Source: Streptococcus sp. NPS 308 (lineage in GTDB: Bacteria; Bacillota; Bacilli; Lactobacillales; Streptococcaceae). Taken from it: DNA of 64,000 nucleotides. The stretch's first letter is position 1; every line of letters begins with the position of its first letter. A program made the position numbers and the translations under genes. This document shows positions 7,153-15,971 of this stretch, in pieces. Where the stretch lies: the NCBI RefSeq assembly GCF_002355895.1, contig NZ_AP017652.1, positions 1,860,729 to 1,924,728 on the forward strand, given 5' to 3'. Under the pieces are notes generated by a model that ran no database searches, had not been told where the DNA came from, and was given only the letters and a program-made list of their open reading frames with translations.

Positions 7153-9786
7153 TTATTTAGCCTCGTACCAGGTTGCTCCTTCATTCTCATCAGCAATGAT
7201 TGGAACACTGAGTTGGATGGCTTCTTCCATGGTTTGTTTCACTAGAGCTTTAACGGCTGCTAGTTCTGATTTCGGAACCTCAAGGACGATTTCATCATGC
7301 ACTTGTAACAGCATCTTAGTTTGATAACCACCTGCTACCAAGGCTTTATCTAGCTGAATCATGGCGATTTTGAGAATATCTGCAGCCGATCCTTGAATAG
7401 GTGAGTTGATAGCTGTACGCTCTGCAAAACCACGAATGTTAAAGTTACGCGAATTGATATCTGGTAACTCACGACGACGTTTGAAGAGAGTCTCCACATA
7501 ACCCTTATCACGCGCCTCACGAACGACTTCATCCATGTAATTTTTGATACCAGGGAAGCGTTCAAAGTAAGTATCGATGTATGCTTTAGCCTCTTTACGG
7601 CTGATACCTAGGTTATTGGATAAACCAAAGTCTGAAATTCCGTAAACCACTCCAAAGTTGACAGCCTTGGCATTGCGACGGTCGTTTGGAGTCACATCCT
7701 CAGGACGTTCAATTCCAAAGACCCGCATGGCTGTCGAGGTATGGATATCAGCTCCCTCTTGGAAGGCCTTGATTAAGTGCTCATCTTTAGAGATATGCGC
7801 CAAAACGCGCAATTCAATCTGTGAGTAGTCAGAGCTGAGAAGGACACTATCCTCCCACTCTGGCACGAAAGCCTTACGAATGAGGCGACCTTGTTCCAAG
7901 CGAACAGGAATATTTTGCAAGTTTGGATCCACACTAGACAGACGCCCTGTCTGAGTCAAATCCTGCACATAGCGCGTATGAATCTTGCCATCCGCTAAAA
8001 TCCAATCCTGCAAGCCAATCACATAGGTTGATTGAATCTTAGCAATCTGACGATAATCTAAAATTTTCTTGACGATTGGGGCAATAGGAGCTAAGCGCTC
8101 TAACACATCCACTGCTGTTGAGTAACCTGTCTTGGTTTTCTTGGTGTATTCTATAGGGAGACCTAGCTTTTCAAAAAGTAGTTCCCCCAACTGCTTAGGC
8201 GAGTTGATATTAAACTCCTCACCAGCCAATTCATAAATCTCTTGAGTTAGCTTTTCAATGACAAGCTCATTTTCAGCTTGCATCTCGAGTAGAGTTTCTT
8301 TTTTAACCTTGATTCCAGCGATTTCCATCTTAGCAAGAACAAGGGCCAGAGGTTGCTCCATATCATAGAGAAGGTCTAATTGTCCGTTTTCACTTAACTT
8401 TTCAAGCAATACAGGCTCTGTCTCAACCAGCACAGCAACCTTACGAGCCAAGTACTCCAAGAATTTCTCTCTCTCAGGGATAGCTTTCTTGACCCCCTTA
8501 CCGTAGAAGGTTTCATCATCGACTAGGTAAGTTTGGCCGTAGAGACTAGCAATAGTTGAAATTTCATTATTCTCTACTGTAGAGAGAAGGTATTTGGCCA
8601 AGCGACTGTCAAAAGCAGGAGCCTGCAAGTCCAAACCAAAGCGATTTAAGAGAACTTTAGCTTTCTTAAAGTCATATACTTTCAGAGGTGTTTTTTCTAG
8701 AAATTCCTTGAGAATCGGATCCTGCAGAAGTTCCAGCTTATCTGTAGCATAGAGCTTGTCTCCGCATGACCAGGCAAAACCAACCAAATCATCTGTATGG
8801 TAATTCTCACCAAAAAGCTCAAAGTGGAAGATAGATTCTGCGCTCAGCATGTCTTGACTGACGTGGTCAACAATAGTGAAATCCAAACTTTCAGGCGCAT
8901 CTGTCGATGAAACATTTAGAGCTTGTTTGAGCTGTTTGAAGCCCATCTCATCATAGAATTTCCCGAGATTTTCCACATCTGGGCCATTATAGACCAAATC
9001 ATCAAGGCCAATCTCAATCGGTGCCTGAGTCTCAATGGTCGCTAGTATTTTCGATAAAAAGGCCTGTTCCTTGTCTTTGATGAGATTTTCCTTCATCTTA
9101 GAAGCCTTCATCCCATCGATATGTTCATAAATACCCTCAAGCGAACCATGTTCCAGCAAGAGCTTGATACCCGTCTTTTCACCGATTTTCGTGACACCAG
9201 GGATATTATCAGACTTATCCCCCATGAGGCCCTTAAGATCAATGAACTGAGCTGGCGTGAGACCCATCTTTTCCATGAGATAGTCCGGCGTAAAGGCCTC
9301 AAACTCAGCCACACCTTTCTTGGAAATCTCAACCACCGTATGCTCATCCGTCAACTGGATCAAATCCTTATCTCCGCTGACGATTGTCACATCAAAAGAA
9401 TCTTTCTCAGCCAAACGGCCTAGAGTCCCGATGATATCATCCGCTTCATACTGTGGCAACTCATAATGGCGAATTCCAAGATGGTCTAGCAACTCACGAA
9501 TGAAGGGAAATTGCTCACGAAACTCATCTGGAGTTTTCGCGCGACCACCCTTGTAGTCTGCATACATCTCTGTTCGGAAAGTCGTCTTACCTGCATCAAA
9601 GGCTACCAAAACATGACTAGGCTCAACCCGCTCTAAGACATGATTCAACATGAGTTGAAAACCGTAAATTGCATTGGTATGAAGACCATTAGCATTTTTA
9701 AACCGATCTAGTTGCTGATAAAGCGCAAAAAAAGCTCGAAAGGCAACAGAAGATCCATCAATTAATAATAATTTTTTCTTGTCCAT
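7153..9786 (-). CDS. polA: DNA polymerase I
   Basis: An 877-residue replication and repair polymerase. Residues 1-290 form a 5'-3' exonuclease (flap) domain with the acidic-cluster motifs YEADDIIGT and VSGDKDLIQL and a helix-hairpin-helix GVTKIGEKTG. Residues about 310-480 keep a 3'-5' exonuclease fold, but the DxE metal-binding motif is not visible (IFHFELFG where FDTET is expected), so proofreading is probably absent, as in many Gram-positives. The polymerase domain has motif A SSDYSQIELRVLAHIS, motif B RRNAKAVNFGVVYGIS and motif C LLQVHDEIVLEV. I start at ATG 9786 because family members begin MDKKKLLLIDGSS; an in-frame upstream ATG at 9822 has no ribosome site. Single gene with its own terminator. 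Confidence 0.96.
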   Translation of the reverse strand: MDKKKLLLIDGSSVAFRAFFALYQQLDRFKNANGLHTNAIYGFQLMLNHVLERVEPSHVLVAFDAGKTTFRTEMYADYKGGRAKTPDEFREQFPFIRELLDHLGIRHYELPQYEADDIIGTLGRLAEKDSFDVTIVSGDKDLIQLTDEHTVVEISKKGVAEFEAFTPDYLMEKMGLTPAQFIDLKGLMGDKSDNIPGVTKIGEKTGIKLLLEHGSLEGIYEHIDGMKASKMKENLIKDKEQAFLSKILATIETQAPIEIGLDDLVYNGPDVENLGKFYDEMGFKQLKQALNVSSTDAPESLDFTIVDHVSQDMLSAESIFHFELFGENYHTDDLVGFAWSCGDKLYATDKLELLQDPILKEFLEKTPLKVYDFKKAKVLLNRFGLDLQAPAFDSRLAKYLLSTVENNEISTIASLYGQTYLVDDETFYGKGVKKAIPEREKFLEYLARKVAVLVETEPVLLEKLSENGQLDLLYDMEQPLALVLAKMEIAGIKVKKETLLEMQAENELVIEKLTQEIYELAGEEFNINSPKQLGELLFEKLGLPIEYTKKTKTGYSTAVDVLERLAPIAPIVKKILDYRQIAKIQSTYVIGLQDWILADGKIHTRYVQDLTQTGRLSSVDPNLQNIPVRLEQGRLIRKAFVPEWEDSVLLSSDYSQIELRVLAHISKDEHLIKAFQEGADIHTSTAMRVFGIERPEDVTPNDRRNAKAVNFGVVYGISDFGLSNNLGISRKEAKAYIDTYFERFPGIKNYMDEVVREARDKGYVETLFKRRRELPDINSRNFNIRGFAERTAINSPIQGSAADILKIAMIQLDKALVAGGYQTKMLLQVHDEIVLEVPKSELAAVKALVKQTMEEAIQLSVPIIADENEGATWYEAK

Positions 9787-9862
9787 ACACCCATTATAAA
9801 GGAAAGCGAGGAAAAATACCATCGGAAAGAGCTGAAAAACTTGGACTTGTCCCTATTTCTCC

Positions 9863-9896
9863 ATAAAAAGAAAAGGATCCTACGAATCCTTTTCTT
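9863..9896 (-). terminator. Terminator of the repeat-rich surface protein gene
   Basis: The minus-strand stem AAGAAAAGGAT / ATCCTTTTCTT is followed by TTTATGG. It lies 18 bp beyond the surface protein's stop codon and in front of polA. Confidence 0.8.
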
Positions 9897-9914
9897 GTAT
9901 CAATGTTAGGCAAT

Positions 9915-12900
9915 TTATTTGTTCAATCTTCTCTTTGCAAATGGTAGCAAACCAAGAAGGAGACCGATAAATCCGAGCGATCCGACTGCTGAGGTGTCCT
10001 GGCTTCCAGTATTTGGAAGGAGCTGCTCATCCGTTGCTGCAGGGGCTTTGTAGGTACGATCTTGTTTCGTACCGAGAGTAGAATTTGTAGCCAAAGGAAC
10101 CGCACTGCCAGTATATTCTGGAACTTCGTTTACTGCTGGTTCAATCTTTTCAGCATAGGCTGGAATATTGGCTACTGCTGGAGCACCGCTTTCTGCATAA
10201 ACTGGGACATTCGCTACTGCTGGAGCACCACTTTCTGCATAAACTGGGACATTCGCTACTGCTGGAGCACCGCTTTCTGCATAAACTGGAACATTCGCTA
10301 CTGCTGGAGCACCGCTTTCTGCATAGACTGGAACATTCGCTACTGCTGGAGCACCGCTTTCTGCATAAACTGGAACATTCGCTACTGCTGGAGCACCGCT
10401 TTCTGCATAGACTGGGAGTTCATTTACTGCAGCTTCTACCGCGTTTACACCTTGCTTGTATTCTGGCAATTCTGTAGTCGCAGCTTCAACTGCATTCACT
10501 CCACCTTTAAAGTCTTCAATTTCAAGAACAGCCGACATGACACTACTTAGAGTCTTAATGGCATCCTCATAGTCTGCCAATGCTTGTTGCAATTCATTTA
10601 CTTGATTATTTTCAACACCATTCATTTTTGAAATAGAGATTTGTTCTTTAATTTTAATAACTTTTTTCTCTAATTTCAAAAGTTCTTGTTTCTTGGTATT
10701 TGTTTCTGGACGCTTAGCCTCCTCTGCCTTCCTAGCTTCCTCTGCCTTCTTAGCTTCTTCTGCTTTCTTAGCTTCTTCAGCCTTCCTAGCTTCCTCTGCC
10801 TTCTTAGCTTCTTCTGCTTTCTTAGCTTCTTCAGCCTTCCTAGCTTCCTCTGCCTTCTTAGCTTCTTCTGCTTTCTTAGCTTCTTCTGCTGCTTCCTTGT
10901 CCGCTGCAGCAAGTGTAGCTTGGTCTTGGCTAGAAAGTTGAGAATGAGTCTTCGCTTCAGCTGGGGTGACCTGATCGCTTTCCTCTGCCAAGAAGTCAGC
11001 TAACAAGTCTGACGCTTCGATATCGCCATCTTCGATAGCTTTCAAGATAGCGTCCTTGCCAATCAATTCTTTAGCTGCCTTAATCGCAGCTTCTTTGTCA
11101 GTAATAGAGGCGTCCTTGTTGATGTCTTCGATTGTTGATTGTTCGATACTCTCAAGGGTTGTCAACAATTCGCTGTGGGCTTTGGCTTCTGCCGCCTTCT
11201 TAGCTTCTTCCTCTTTCTTAGCTTCCTCGGCTGCTTCCTTGTCCGCTGCAGCAAGTGTAGCTTGGTCTTGGCTAGAAAGTTGAGAATGAGTCTTCGCTTC
11301 AGCTGGGGTGACCTGATCGCTTTCCTCTGCCAAGAAGTCAGCTAACAAGTCTGACGCTTCGATATCGCCATCTTCAATGGCTTTCAAGATAGCGTCCTTG
11401 CCAATCAATTCTTTAGCTGCCTTAATCGCAGCTTCTTTGTCAGTAATAGAGGCGTCCTTGTTGATGTCTTCGATTGTTGATTGTTCGATACTCTCAAGGG
11501 TTGTCAACAATTCGCTGTGGGCTTTGGCTTCTGCTGCCTTCTTAGCTTCTTCCTCTTTCTTGGTTTCCTCGGCTGCTTCCTTGTCCGCTGCAGCAAGTGT
11601 GGCTTGGTCTTGGCTAGAAAGTTGAGAATGAGTCTTCGCTTCAGCTGGGGTGACCTGATCGCTTTCCTCTGCCAAGAAGTCAGCTAACAAGTCTGACGCT
11701 TCGATATCGCCATCTTCAATGGCTTTCAAGATAGCGTCCTTGCCAATCAATTCTTTAGCTGCCTTAATCGCAGCTTCTTTGTCAGTAATAGAGGCGTCTT
11801 TGTTGATGTCTTCGATTGTTGATTGTTCGATACTCTCAAGGGTTGTCAACAATTCGCTGTGGGCTTTGGCTTCTGCCGCCTTCTTAGCTTCTTCCTCTTT
11901 CTTGGTTTTCTCGGCAGCTTCCTTGTCCGCTGCAGCGAGTGTAGCTTGGTCTTGGCTAGAAAGTTGAGAATGAGTCTTCGCTTCAGCTGGGGTGACCTGA
12001 TCGCTCTCTTCTGCCAAGAAGTCAGCTAACAAGTCTGACGCTTCGATATCGCCATCTTCAATGGCTTTCAAGATAGCGTCCTTGCCAATTACTTCTTTAG
12101 CTGCCTTAATCGCAGCTTCTTTGTCAGTAATAGAGGCATCTTTGTTGATGTCTTCGATTGTTGATTGTTCGATACTCTCAAGGGTTGTCAACAATTCGCT
12201 GTGGGCTTTGGCTTCTGCCGCCTTCTTAGCTTCTTCCTCTTTCTTGGTTTTCTCGGCAGCTTCCTTGTCCGCTGCAGCGAGTGTAGCTTGGTCTTGGCTA
12301 GAAAGTTGAGAATGAGTCTTCGCTTCAGCTGGGGTGACCTGATCGCTCTCTTCTGCCAAGAAGTCAGCTAACAAGTCTGACGCTTCGATATCGCCATCTT
12401 CAATGGCTTTCAAGATAGCGTCCTTGCCAATTACTTCTTTAGCTGCCTTAATCGCAGCTTCTTTGTCAGTAATAGAGGCATCTTTGTTGATGTCTTCGAT
12501 TGTTGATTGTTCGATACTCTCAAGGGTTGTCAACAATTCGCTGTGGGCTTTGGCTTCTGCCGCCTTCTTAGCTTCTTCCTCTTTCTTAGCTTCCTCGGCT
12601 GCTTCCTTGTCCGCTGCAGTGAGTTTAGCTTGGTCTTGGCTAGAAAGTTGAGAATGAGTCTTCGCTTCAGCTGGGGTGACCTGATCGCTTTCCTCTGCCA
12701 AGAAGTCAGCTAACAAGTCTGACGCTTCGATATCGCCATCTTCGATAGCTTTCAAGATAGCGTCCTTGCCAATCAATTCTTTAGCTGCCTTAATCGCAGC
12801 TTCTTTGTCAGTAATAGAGGCGTCTTTGTTGATGTCTTCGATTGTTGATTGTTCGATACTCTCAAGGGTTGTCAACAATTCGCTGTGGGCTTTGGCTTCT

Positions 12901-14390
12901 GCCGCCTTCTTAGCTTCTTCCTCTTTCTTGGTTTTCTCGGCAGCTTCCTTGTCCGCTGCAGCGAGTGTAGCTTGGTCTTGGCTAGAAAGTTGAGAATGAG
13001 TCTTCGCTTCAGCTGGGGTGACCTGATCGCTCTCTTCTGCCAAGAAGTCAGCTAACAAGTCTGACGCTTCGATATCGCCATCTTCAATGGCTTTCAAGAT
13101 AGCGTCCTTGCCAATCAATTCTTTAGCTGCCTTAATCGCAGCTTCTTTGTCAGTAATAGAGGCGTCCTTGTTGATGTCTTCGATTGTTGATTGTTCGATA
13201 CTCTCAAGGGTTGTCAACAATTCGCTATGGGCTTTTGTTTCCTCAGCAGCTTCCTTATCTGCTGCAGCGAGTTTGGCTTGAACTTGGTTAGAAAGTTGTG
13301 ATTGAGTCTTCGCTTCGGCTGGTGTTACCTGATCGCTTTCCCCTGCCAAGAGGTCAGCTAACAAGTCTGACGCGTCAAGGTCACCTTCTTCGATAGCTTT
13401 CAAGACGGCGTCCTTACCAATTACTTCTTTAGCTGCCTTAATGGCCGCTTCTTTATCAGTGATAGAAGCATCCTTGTTCAGGTCATCAATTGTCTCTTGT
13501 TCAATTTTTTCTAAGGTAGCGAGTAAATCTGAACGAACTTTAGCGGCCTCAACCTGGGCCTCTTTATCAGCTTCATCTAACTTAGCTTGGTCTTCATCTG
13601 TGAATTCTGAGACAGGCTCAGCTTCCGTCTTATGCTCGCTCGTATCTGCTGGCCAATCTACAATAACATCACCAATCTCCAAATCCTCATCTGCAATAGC
13701 CTTCAGAAGATCTTCTTTACCAATCTCTTCCTTAGCTGCCTTAATTGCTGCTTCCTTGTCTATAATAGAGGTGTCTTTCTTAATCTCTTCAATTACAGAA
13801 TTTTCAAGATCTTCTATAGCTTGCAATAAAGCTCCAATAGCTTGAGAAACTTGCTCTCTCGCATCTTTTTCTGCTTGATCTAGCAGTGCCACCTCCTCAG
13901 CAGACAACTGTTTATTTGTTTTCGCTTCAGGACCTGTTACCACTGGTTTATCTTCTGCACCTTCTGGTAATTCAGCGATAATATTGTCTAAACTGAGCTC
14001 TCCAGACTCAAGGGTATCTGAAATATACAGCTTACCGATATATTCCTTCACAGCCTTAACTGCAGCTTCTTTGTCCTCAATCGCTTCCTTATACTCGATA
14101 TCACTGATAGCCTGCTCTTCTAACTCATCCAAAGCCTGCATCAATTCTTCTTTGGTCATCTTGGCTAGACTTGTTGCTTCAGGATTAGCTGGACTAGCGT
14201 TTTCTAATCCCTTTTCAGTTTGATCACCGCTCTCACCTTCTGGCGCAGTTTGTGGTTGTGTGGGAGTCGCTGCCTGCTCCTCTACTTTTCCTCCATCTGC
14301 CTTAACTACTGAAGGTTGTGAAACGAATACACCTGCTCCCAGAACAGCTGCACTTGCTAAACTCGTTAAAATAACTTTCTTCTTGCCCAT
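9915..14390 (-). CDS. Large repeat-built LPNTG cell-wall surface protein, function unknown
   Basis: A 1491-residue acidic surface protein. The signal peptide is residues 1-31 (VLGAGVFVSQPSVVKA), without a YSIRK motif. Ten repeats of about 114 residues follow. The first three (about residues 60-385) have diverged; the next seven are almost identical and share the core SITDKEAAIKAAKE(L/V)IGKD. Next come a charged EEAKKAEEARKA coiled-coil-like linker, a short helical segment and six 14-residue units VYAESGAPAVANVP. LPNTG, a hydrophobic segment and a basic tail give sortase anchoring. The repeats are probably helical rods lifting the protein off the wall. I do not recognise the 114-residue unit as a named domain. 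Start ATG 14390, with AGAGGGG upstream. Confidence 0.9.
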   Translation of the reverse strand: MGKKKVILTSLASAAVLGAGVFVSQPSVVKADGGKVEEQAATPTQPQTAPEGESGDQTEKGLENASPANPEATSLAKMTKEELMQALDELEEQAISDIEYKEAIEDKEAAVKAVKEYIGKLYISDTLESGELSLDNIIAELPEGAEDKPVVTGPEAKTNKQLSAEEVALLDQAEKDAREQVSQAIGALLQAIEDLENSVIEEIKKDTSIIDKEAAIKAAKEEIGKEDLLKAIADEDLEIGDVIVDWPADTSEHKTEAEPVSEFTDEDQAKLDEADKEAQVEAAKVRSDLLATLEKIEQETIDDLNKDASITDKEAAIKAAKEVIGKDAVLKAIEEGDLDASDLLADLLAGESDQVTPAEAKTQSQLSNQVQAKLAAADKEAAEETKAHSELLTTLESIEQSTIEDINKDASITDKEAAIKAAKELIGKDAILKAIEDGDIEASDLLADFLAEESDQVTPAEAKTHSQLSSQDQATLAAADKEAAEKTKKEEEAKKAAEAKAHSELLTTLESIEQSTIEDINKDASITDKEAAIKAAKELIGKDAILKAIEDGDIEASDLLADFLAEESDQVTPAEAKTHSQLSSQDQAKLTAADKEAAEEAKKEEEAKKAAEAKAHSELLTTLESIEQSTIEDINKDASITDKEAAIKAAKEVIGKDAILKAIEDGDIEASDLLADFLAEESDQVTPAEAKTHSQLSSQDQATLAAADKEAAEKTKKEEEAKKAAEAKAHSELLTTLESIEQSTIEDINKDASITDKEAAIKAAKEVIGKDAILKAIEDGDIEASDLLADFLAEESDQVTPAEAKTHSQLSSQDQATLAAADKEAAEKTKKEEEAKKAAEAKAHSELLTTLESIEQSTIEDINKDASITDKEAAIKAAKELIGKDAILKAIEDGDIEASDLLADFLAEESDQVTPAEAKTHSQLSSQDQATLAAADKEAAEETKKEEEAKKAAEAKAHSELLTTLESIEQSTIEDINKDASITDKEAAIKAAKELIGKDAILKAIEDGDIEASDLLADFLAEESDQVTPAEAKTHSQLSSQDQATLAAADKEAAEEAKKEEEAKKAAEAKAHSELLTTLESIEQSTIEDINKDASITDKEAAIKAAKELIGKDAILKAIEDGDIEASDLLADFLAEESDQVTPAEAKTHSQLSSQDQATLAAADKEAAEEAKKAEEAKKAEEARKAEEAKKAEEAKKAEEARKAEEAKKAEEAKKAEEARKAEEAKRPETNTKKQELLKLEKKVIKIKEQISISKMNGVENNQVNELQQALADYEDAIKTLSSVMSAVLEIEDFKGGVNAVEAATTELPEYKQGVNAVEAAVNELPVYAESGAPAVANVPVYAESGAPAVANVPVYAESGAPAVANVPVYAESGAPAVANVPVYAESGAPAVANVPVYAESGAPAVANIPAYAEKIEPAVNEVPEYTGSAVPLATNSTLGTKQDRTYKAPAATDEQLLPNTGSQDTSAVGSLGFIGLLLGLLPFAKRRLNK
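10155..10411 (-). repeat. Six tandem 42-bp repeats (14-residue VYAESGAPAVANVP units)
   Basis: In-frame direct repeats of 42 bp inside the surface protein gene, differing at a few synonymous positions (for example GGG/GGA and AAA/AGA-type changes). They encode the proline/tyrosine segment next to the wall anchor and have no spacers between units. Confidence 0.9.
10715..10890 (-). repeat. Short Lys/Glu/Ala-rich coding repeats
   Basis: Tandem copies of a sequence encoding KKAEEA / RKAEEA, built from 18-66-bp units. They link the last 114-residue repeat to the membrane-proximal part of the surface protein. Confidence 0.85.
10890..13230 (-). repeat. Seven near-identical 342-bp tandem repeats
   Basis: A 342-bp period is visible from recurring blocks such as gcttcgatatcgccatcttc and ttgttgatgtcttcgattg, at about 342-bp steps. 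Copies differ at few positions (KELIGKD versus KEVIGKD, EKTKK versus EETKK or EEAKK). They encode the 114-residue units of the surface protein and are long enough for frequent homologous expansion and contraction. Confidence 0.93.
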
Positions 14391-14423
14391 TAGACAACGC
14401 CCCTCTTTTTACTTTTTGTAATT

Positions 14424-14452
14424 ATTATATTATATTGTACATTCTTCGTCAA
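14424..14452 (-). promoter_or_regulatory. Promoter of the repeat-rich surface protein gene
   Basis: On the minus strand a -35 TTGACG (14447-14452) and a perfect -10 TATAAT (14424-14429) are separated by 17 bp, about 35 bp before the ATG. Confidence 0.8.
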
Positions 14453-14497
14453 CTCCTTTCCTAAACAACTCAAACTTCCATGATTAAATTGAGCAAA

Positions 14498-15607
14498 TCA
14501 GATTCTCGCCCCATTACTATCGAGTTTGTAGCCATCAACTACTCTATTAACAGCTAAGGCTCCCGAAGAATCAACATAGTAATGTTTACCAGAGACTTGG
14601 AACCATTGACTGGCTTTCATCCGACCAGATTCCTCTAAATAATACCAAGTTCCCTTGTCTTTAAGCCATCCCGTCCGCATCTGACCCGTTGGCTTCAGAT
14701 AATACCAATGAGAGCCGTCTTTAACCCAGCCACTTGACATGACACCATTTTCCTTAAAATGATACCAATCACCCTTGATTTTCTTCCATCCTGTCGCTTG
14801 CTTACCGTCCTCTTGGTAATACCAAATACTACCTTCTTTCTTCCAACCATTTTCTGAAGCACTTAACTCTTCATACTGAACGTATCGTCTAGAACCACTG
14901 TAAGATAGATAGCTGAGCCATTTATGCCCATCTTTTTCAAGGATCTGATCGTAATGCACACTTTCCCCAGAGTAGTAATAATCAATGACTTGTCCTTCGC
15001 TTGATGGTTGATTCCTAATTGGCATTTTTCTTGTGAAGACCATGGTCCCACTTGACGAAAATTCTAACCCGCGAGCCCCCTCGCTAACTCCACGACTTGA
15101 GGACAAATCCCTGAAATGAATAAACCCTGTCATAGTGCTAGCTTTAACTATTCGACGGTTATACCTTTCTCGAACTCCATAGTTATACTCTTCAATCTCA
15201 ATTGTATCCCCTGATACATTAGATACCCAGGCCACATGCCCATAGTAGCCTTCCGTAGACCAGGCAATAGATCCAACTTCTGGCTTAGTATCCACACGGT
15301 AGCCTTCTCGCCTTGCCCGATGTCCCCATTCATTCGCATTTCCGTAGGCAGGAGGAATCTCAAAGCCATTTACACTACTCAAACGAAAGGCCGCAAAAGA
15401 TGTACACTGGCGAGAATACATCCGCCACTGATCAATTTCAACACTACCATTTTTGTAGTGAAGCGGATAGTCATCTCCACGCGCTACACTATCAGCCTGA
15501 ACCGATTCTCCACCAAACAAAAAGGTACTTGTAACAAACAAAGTAGCCAGTCCAACACTCAACTGAGTACATCTACTCTTCTTAACTCCTGATTTTAAAA
15601 ACGTCAT
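14498..15607 (-). CDS. cbpD: Choline-binding murein hydrolase CbpD, CHAP type, single SH3b
   Basis: A 369-residue secreted, competence-induced hydrolase, the pneumococcal 'fratricin' family. It has a signal peptide (about 1-39), a CHAP domain (about 50-170) with catalytic Cys in SRQCTSFAAF and His in YGHVAWVS, one SH3b-like domain (about 182-250), and a choline-binding tail of W-Y repeats (GWKKEGSIWYYQEDGKQATG and four or so more) that docks on phosphorylcholine teichoic acids. From memory pneumococcal CbpD is about 448 residues with two SH3b domains, so this is a shorter form. A sigma-X box lies upstream, and the start ATG has AAGGAG at good spacing. Its role is lysing non-competent neighbours to release DNA; activity of this short form is inferred. 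Confidence 0.9.
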   Translation of the reverse strand: MTFLKSGVKKSRCTQLSVGLATLFVTSTFLFGGESVQADSVARGDDYPLHYKNGSVEIDQWRMYSRQCTSFAAFRLSSVNGFEIPPAYGNANEWGHRARREGYRVDTKPEVGSIAWSTEGYYGHVAWVSNVSGDTIEIEEYNYGVRERYNRRIVKASTMTGFIHFRDLSSSRGVSEGARGLEFSSSGTMVFTRKMPIRNQPSSEGQVIDYYYSGESVHYDQILEKDGHKWLSYLSYSGSRRYVQYEELSASENGWKKEGSIWYYQEDGKQATGWKKIKGDWYHFKENGVMSSGWVKDGSHWYYLKPTGQMRTGWLKDKGTWYYLEESGRMKASQWFQVSGKHYYVDSSGALAVNRVVDGYKLDSNGARI

Positions 15608-15654
15608 TCATTCTCCTTAATAATATAAATTTCCGAGGTTCCCCTCCTTTATAC

Positions 15655-15662
15655 TATTCGGG
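15655..15662 (-). promoter_or_regulatory. Sigma-X (ComX) com-box promoter of cbpD
   Basis: The minus strand reads CCCGAATA, matching the core CGAATA of the TACGAATA com-box, with a T-rich block (TTTTTTCTTTTTCT) just upstream as is typical of this promoter class. It is 48 bp before the cbpD start. The first two positions deviate from consensus. Confidence 0.72.
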
Positions 15663-15667
15663 AGAAA

Positions 15668-15693
15668 AAGAAAAAAGTGAGCTCAGCTCACTT
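15668..15693 (-). terminator. Terminator of the dnaB-veg transcript
   Basis: The minus-strand stem AAGTGAGCTGAGCTCACTT is followed by TTTTCTTTTTC. It lies just after the Veg-family gene, and its T tract runs straight into the cbpD com-box. Confidence 0.85.
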
Positions 15694-15697
15694 CGTT

Positions 15698-15970
15698 TTA
15701 TTCTTGGTCTAGGTAATGAATCAAATTCTTCTCTGTTAAGATATCTGAATAAGTGAAGGATTCAACATAGACATTGGCTTGTTTGTCTCCCTCAACATCC
15801 CCAAATTCAACGATAAATAAAGATGGATAAACCTCAATTAACTTACCCAGTCTGTTTTTTTGGCGCTTACGGCCATTTTCCAAAGTCATTTCAACGACTT
15901 GTCCCTCATGCGCCTTGATCTCTTCTTTGATTTTTTTCATCTTGGCTACATCTGTAAATGCATCTGACAT
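15698..15970 (-). CDS. Veg-family (DUF1021) protein
   Basis: A 90-residue small cytoplasmic protein of the Veg family, recognised by the central NRLGKLIEVYPSLFIVEF and the C-terminal SFTYSDILTEK segments (B. subtilis Veg has ETYPSVFVI and YSYADILTE). B. subtilis Veg has been linked to biofilm regulation; the biochemical role is unsettled. It starts one base after the dnaB stop codon and is the last gene of the gdpP-rplI-dnaB run before a strong terminator. Confidence 0.85.
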   Translation of the reverse strand: MSDAFTDVAKMKKIKEEIKAHEGQVVEMTLENGRKRQKNRLGKLIEVYPSLFIVEFGDVEGDKQANVYVESFTYSDILTEKNLIHYLDQE

Positions 15971-15971
15971 C

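Noticed and set aside
7153..7245. Plus-strand frame 6922-7245 over the riboswitch and polA 3' end
   Set aside because: It overlaps a structured riboswitch and the polA coding end, with no ribosome site or domain.
10155..10411. 42-bp direct repeats that could look like a CRISPR array
   Set aside because: The units are contiguous without spacers, in frame with a surface protein, and no cas genes are present.
10062..14223. Many long plus-strand open frames opposite the repeat-rich surface protein
   Set aside because: They repeat every 342 bp exactly with the minus-strand coding repeats, have Cys/Phe- or Ser/Ala-only compositions, lack ribosome sites and overlap an intact LPXTG gene. They are mirror frames of the repeats.
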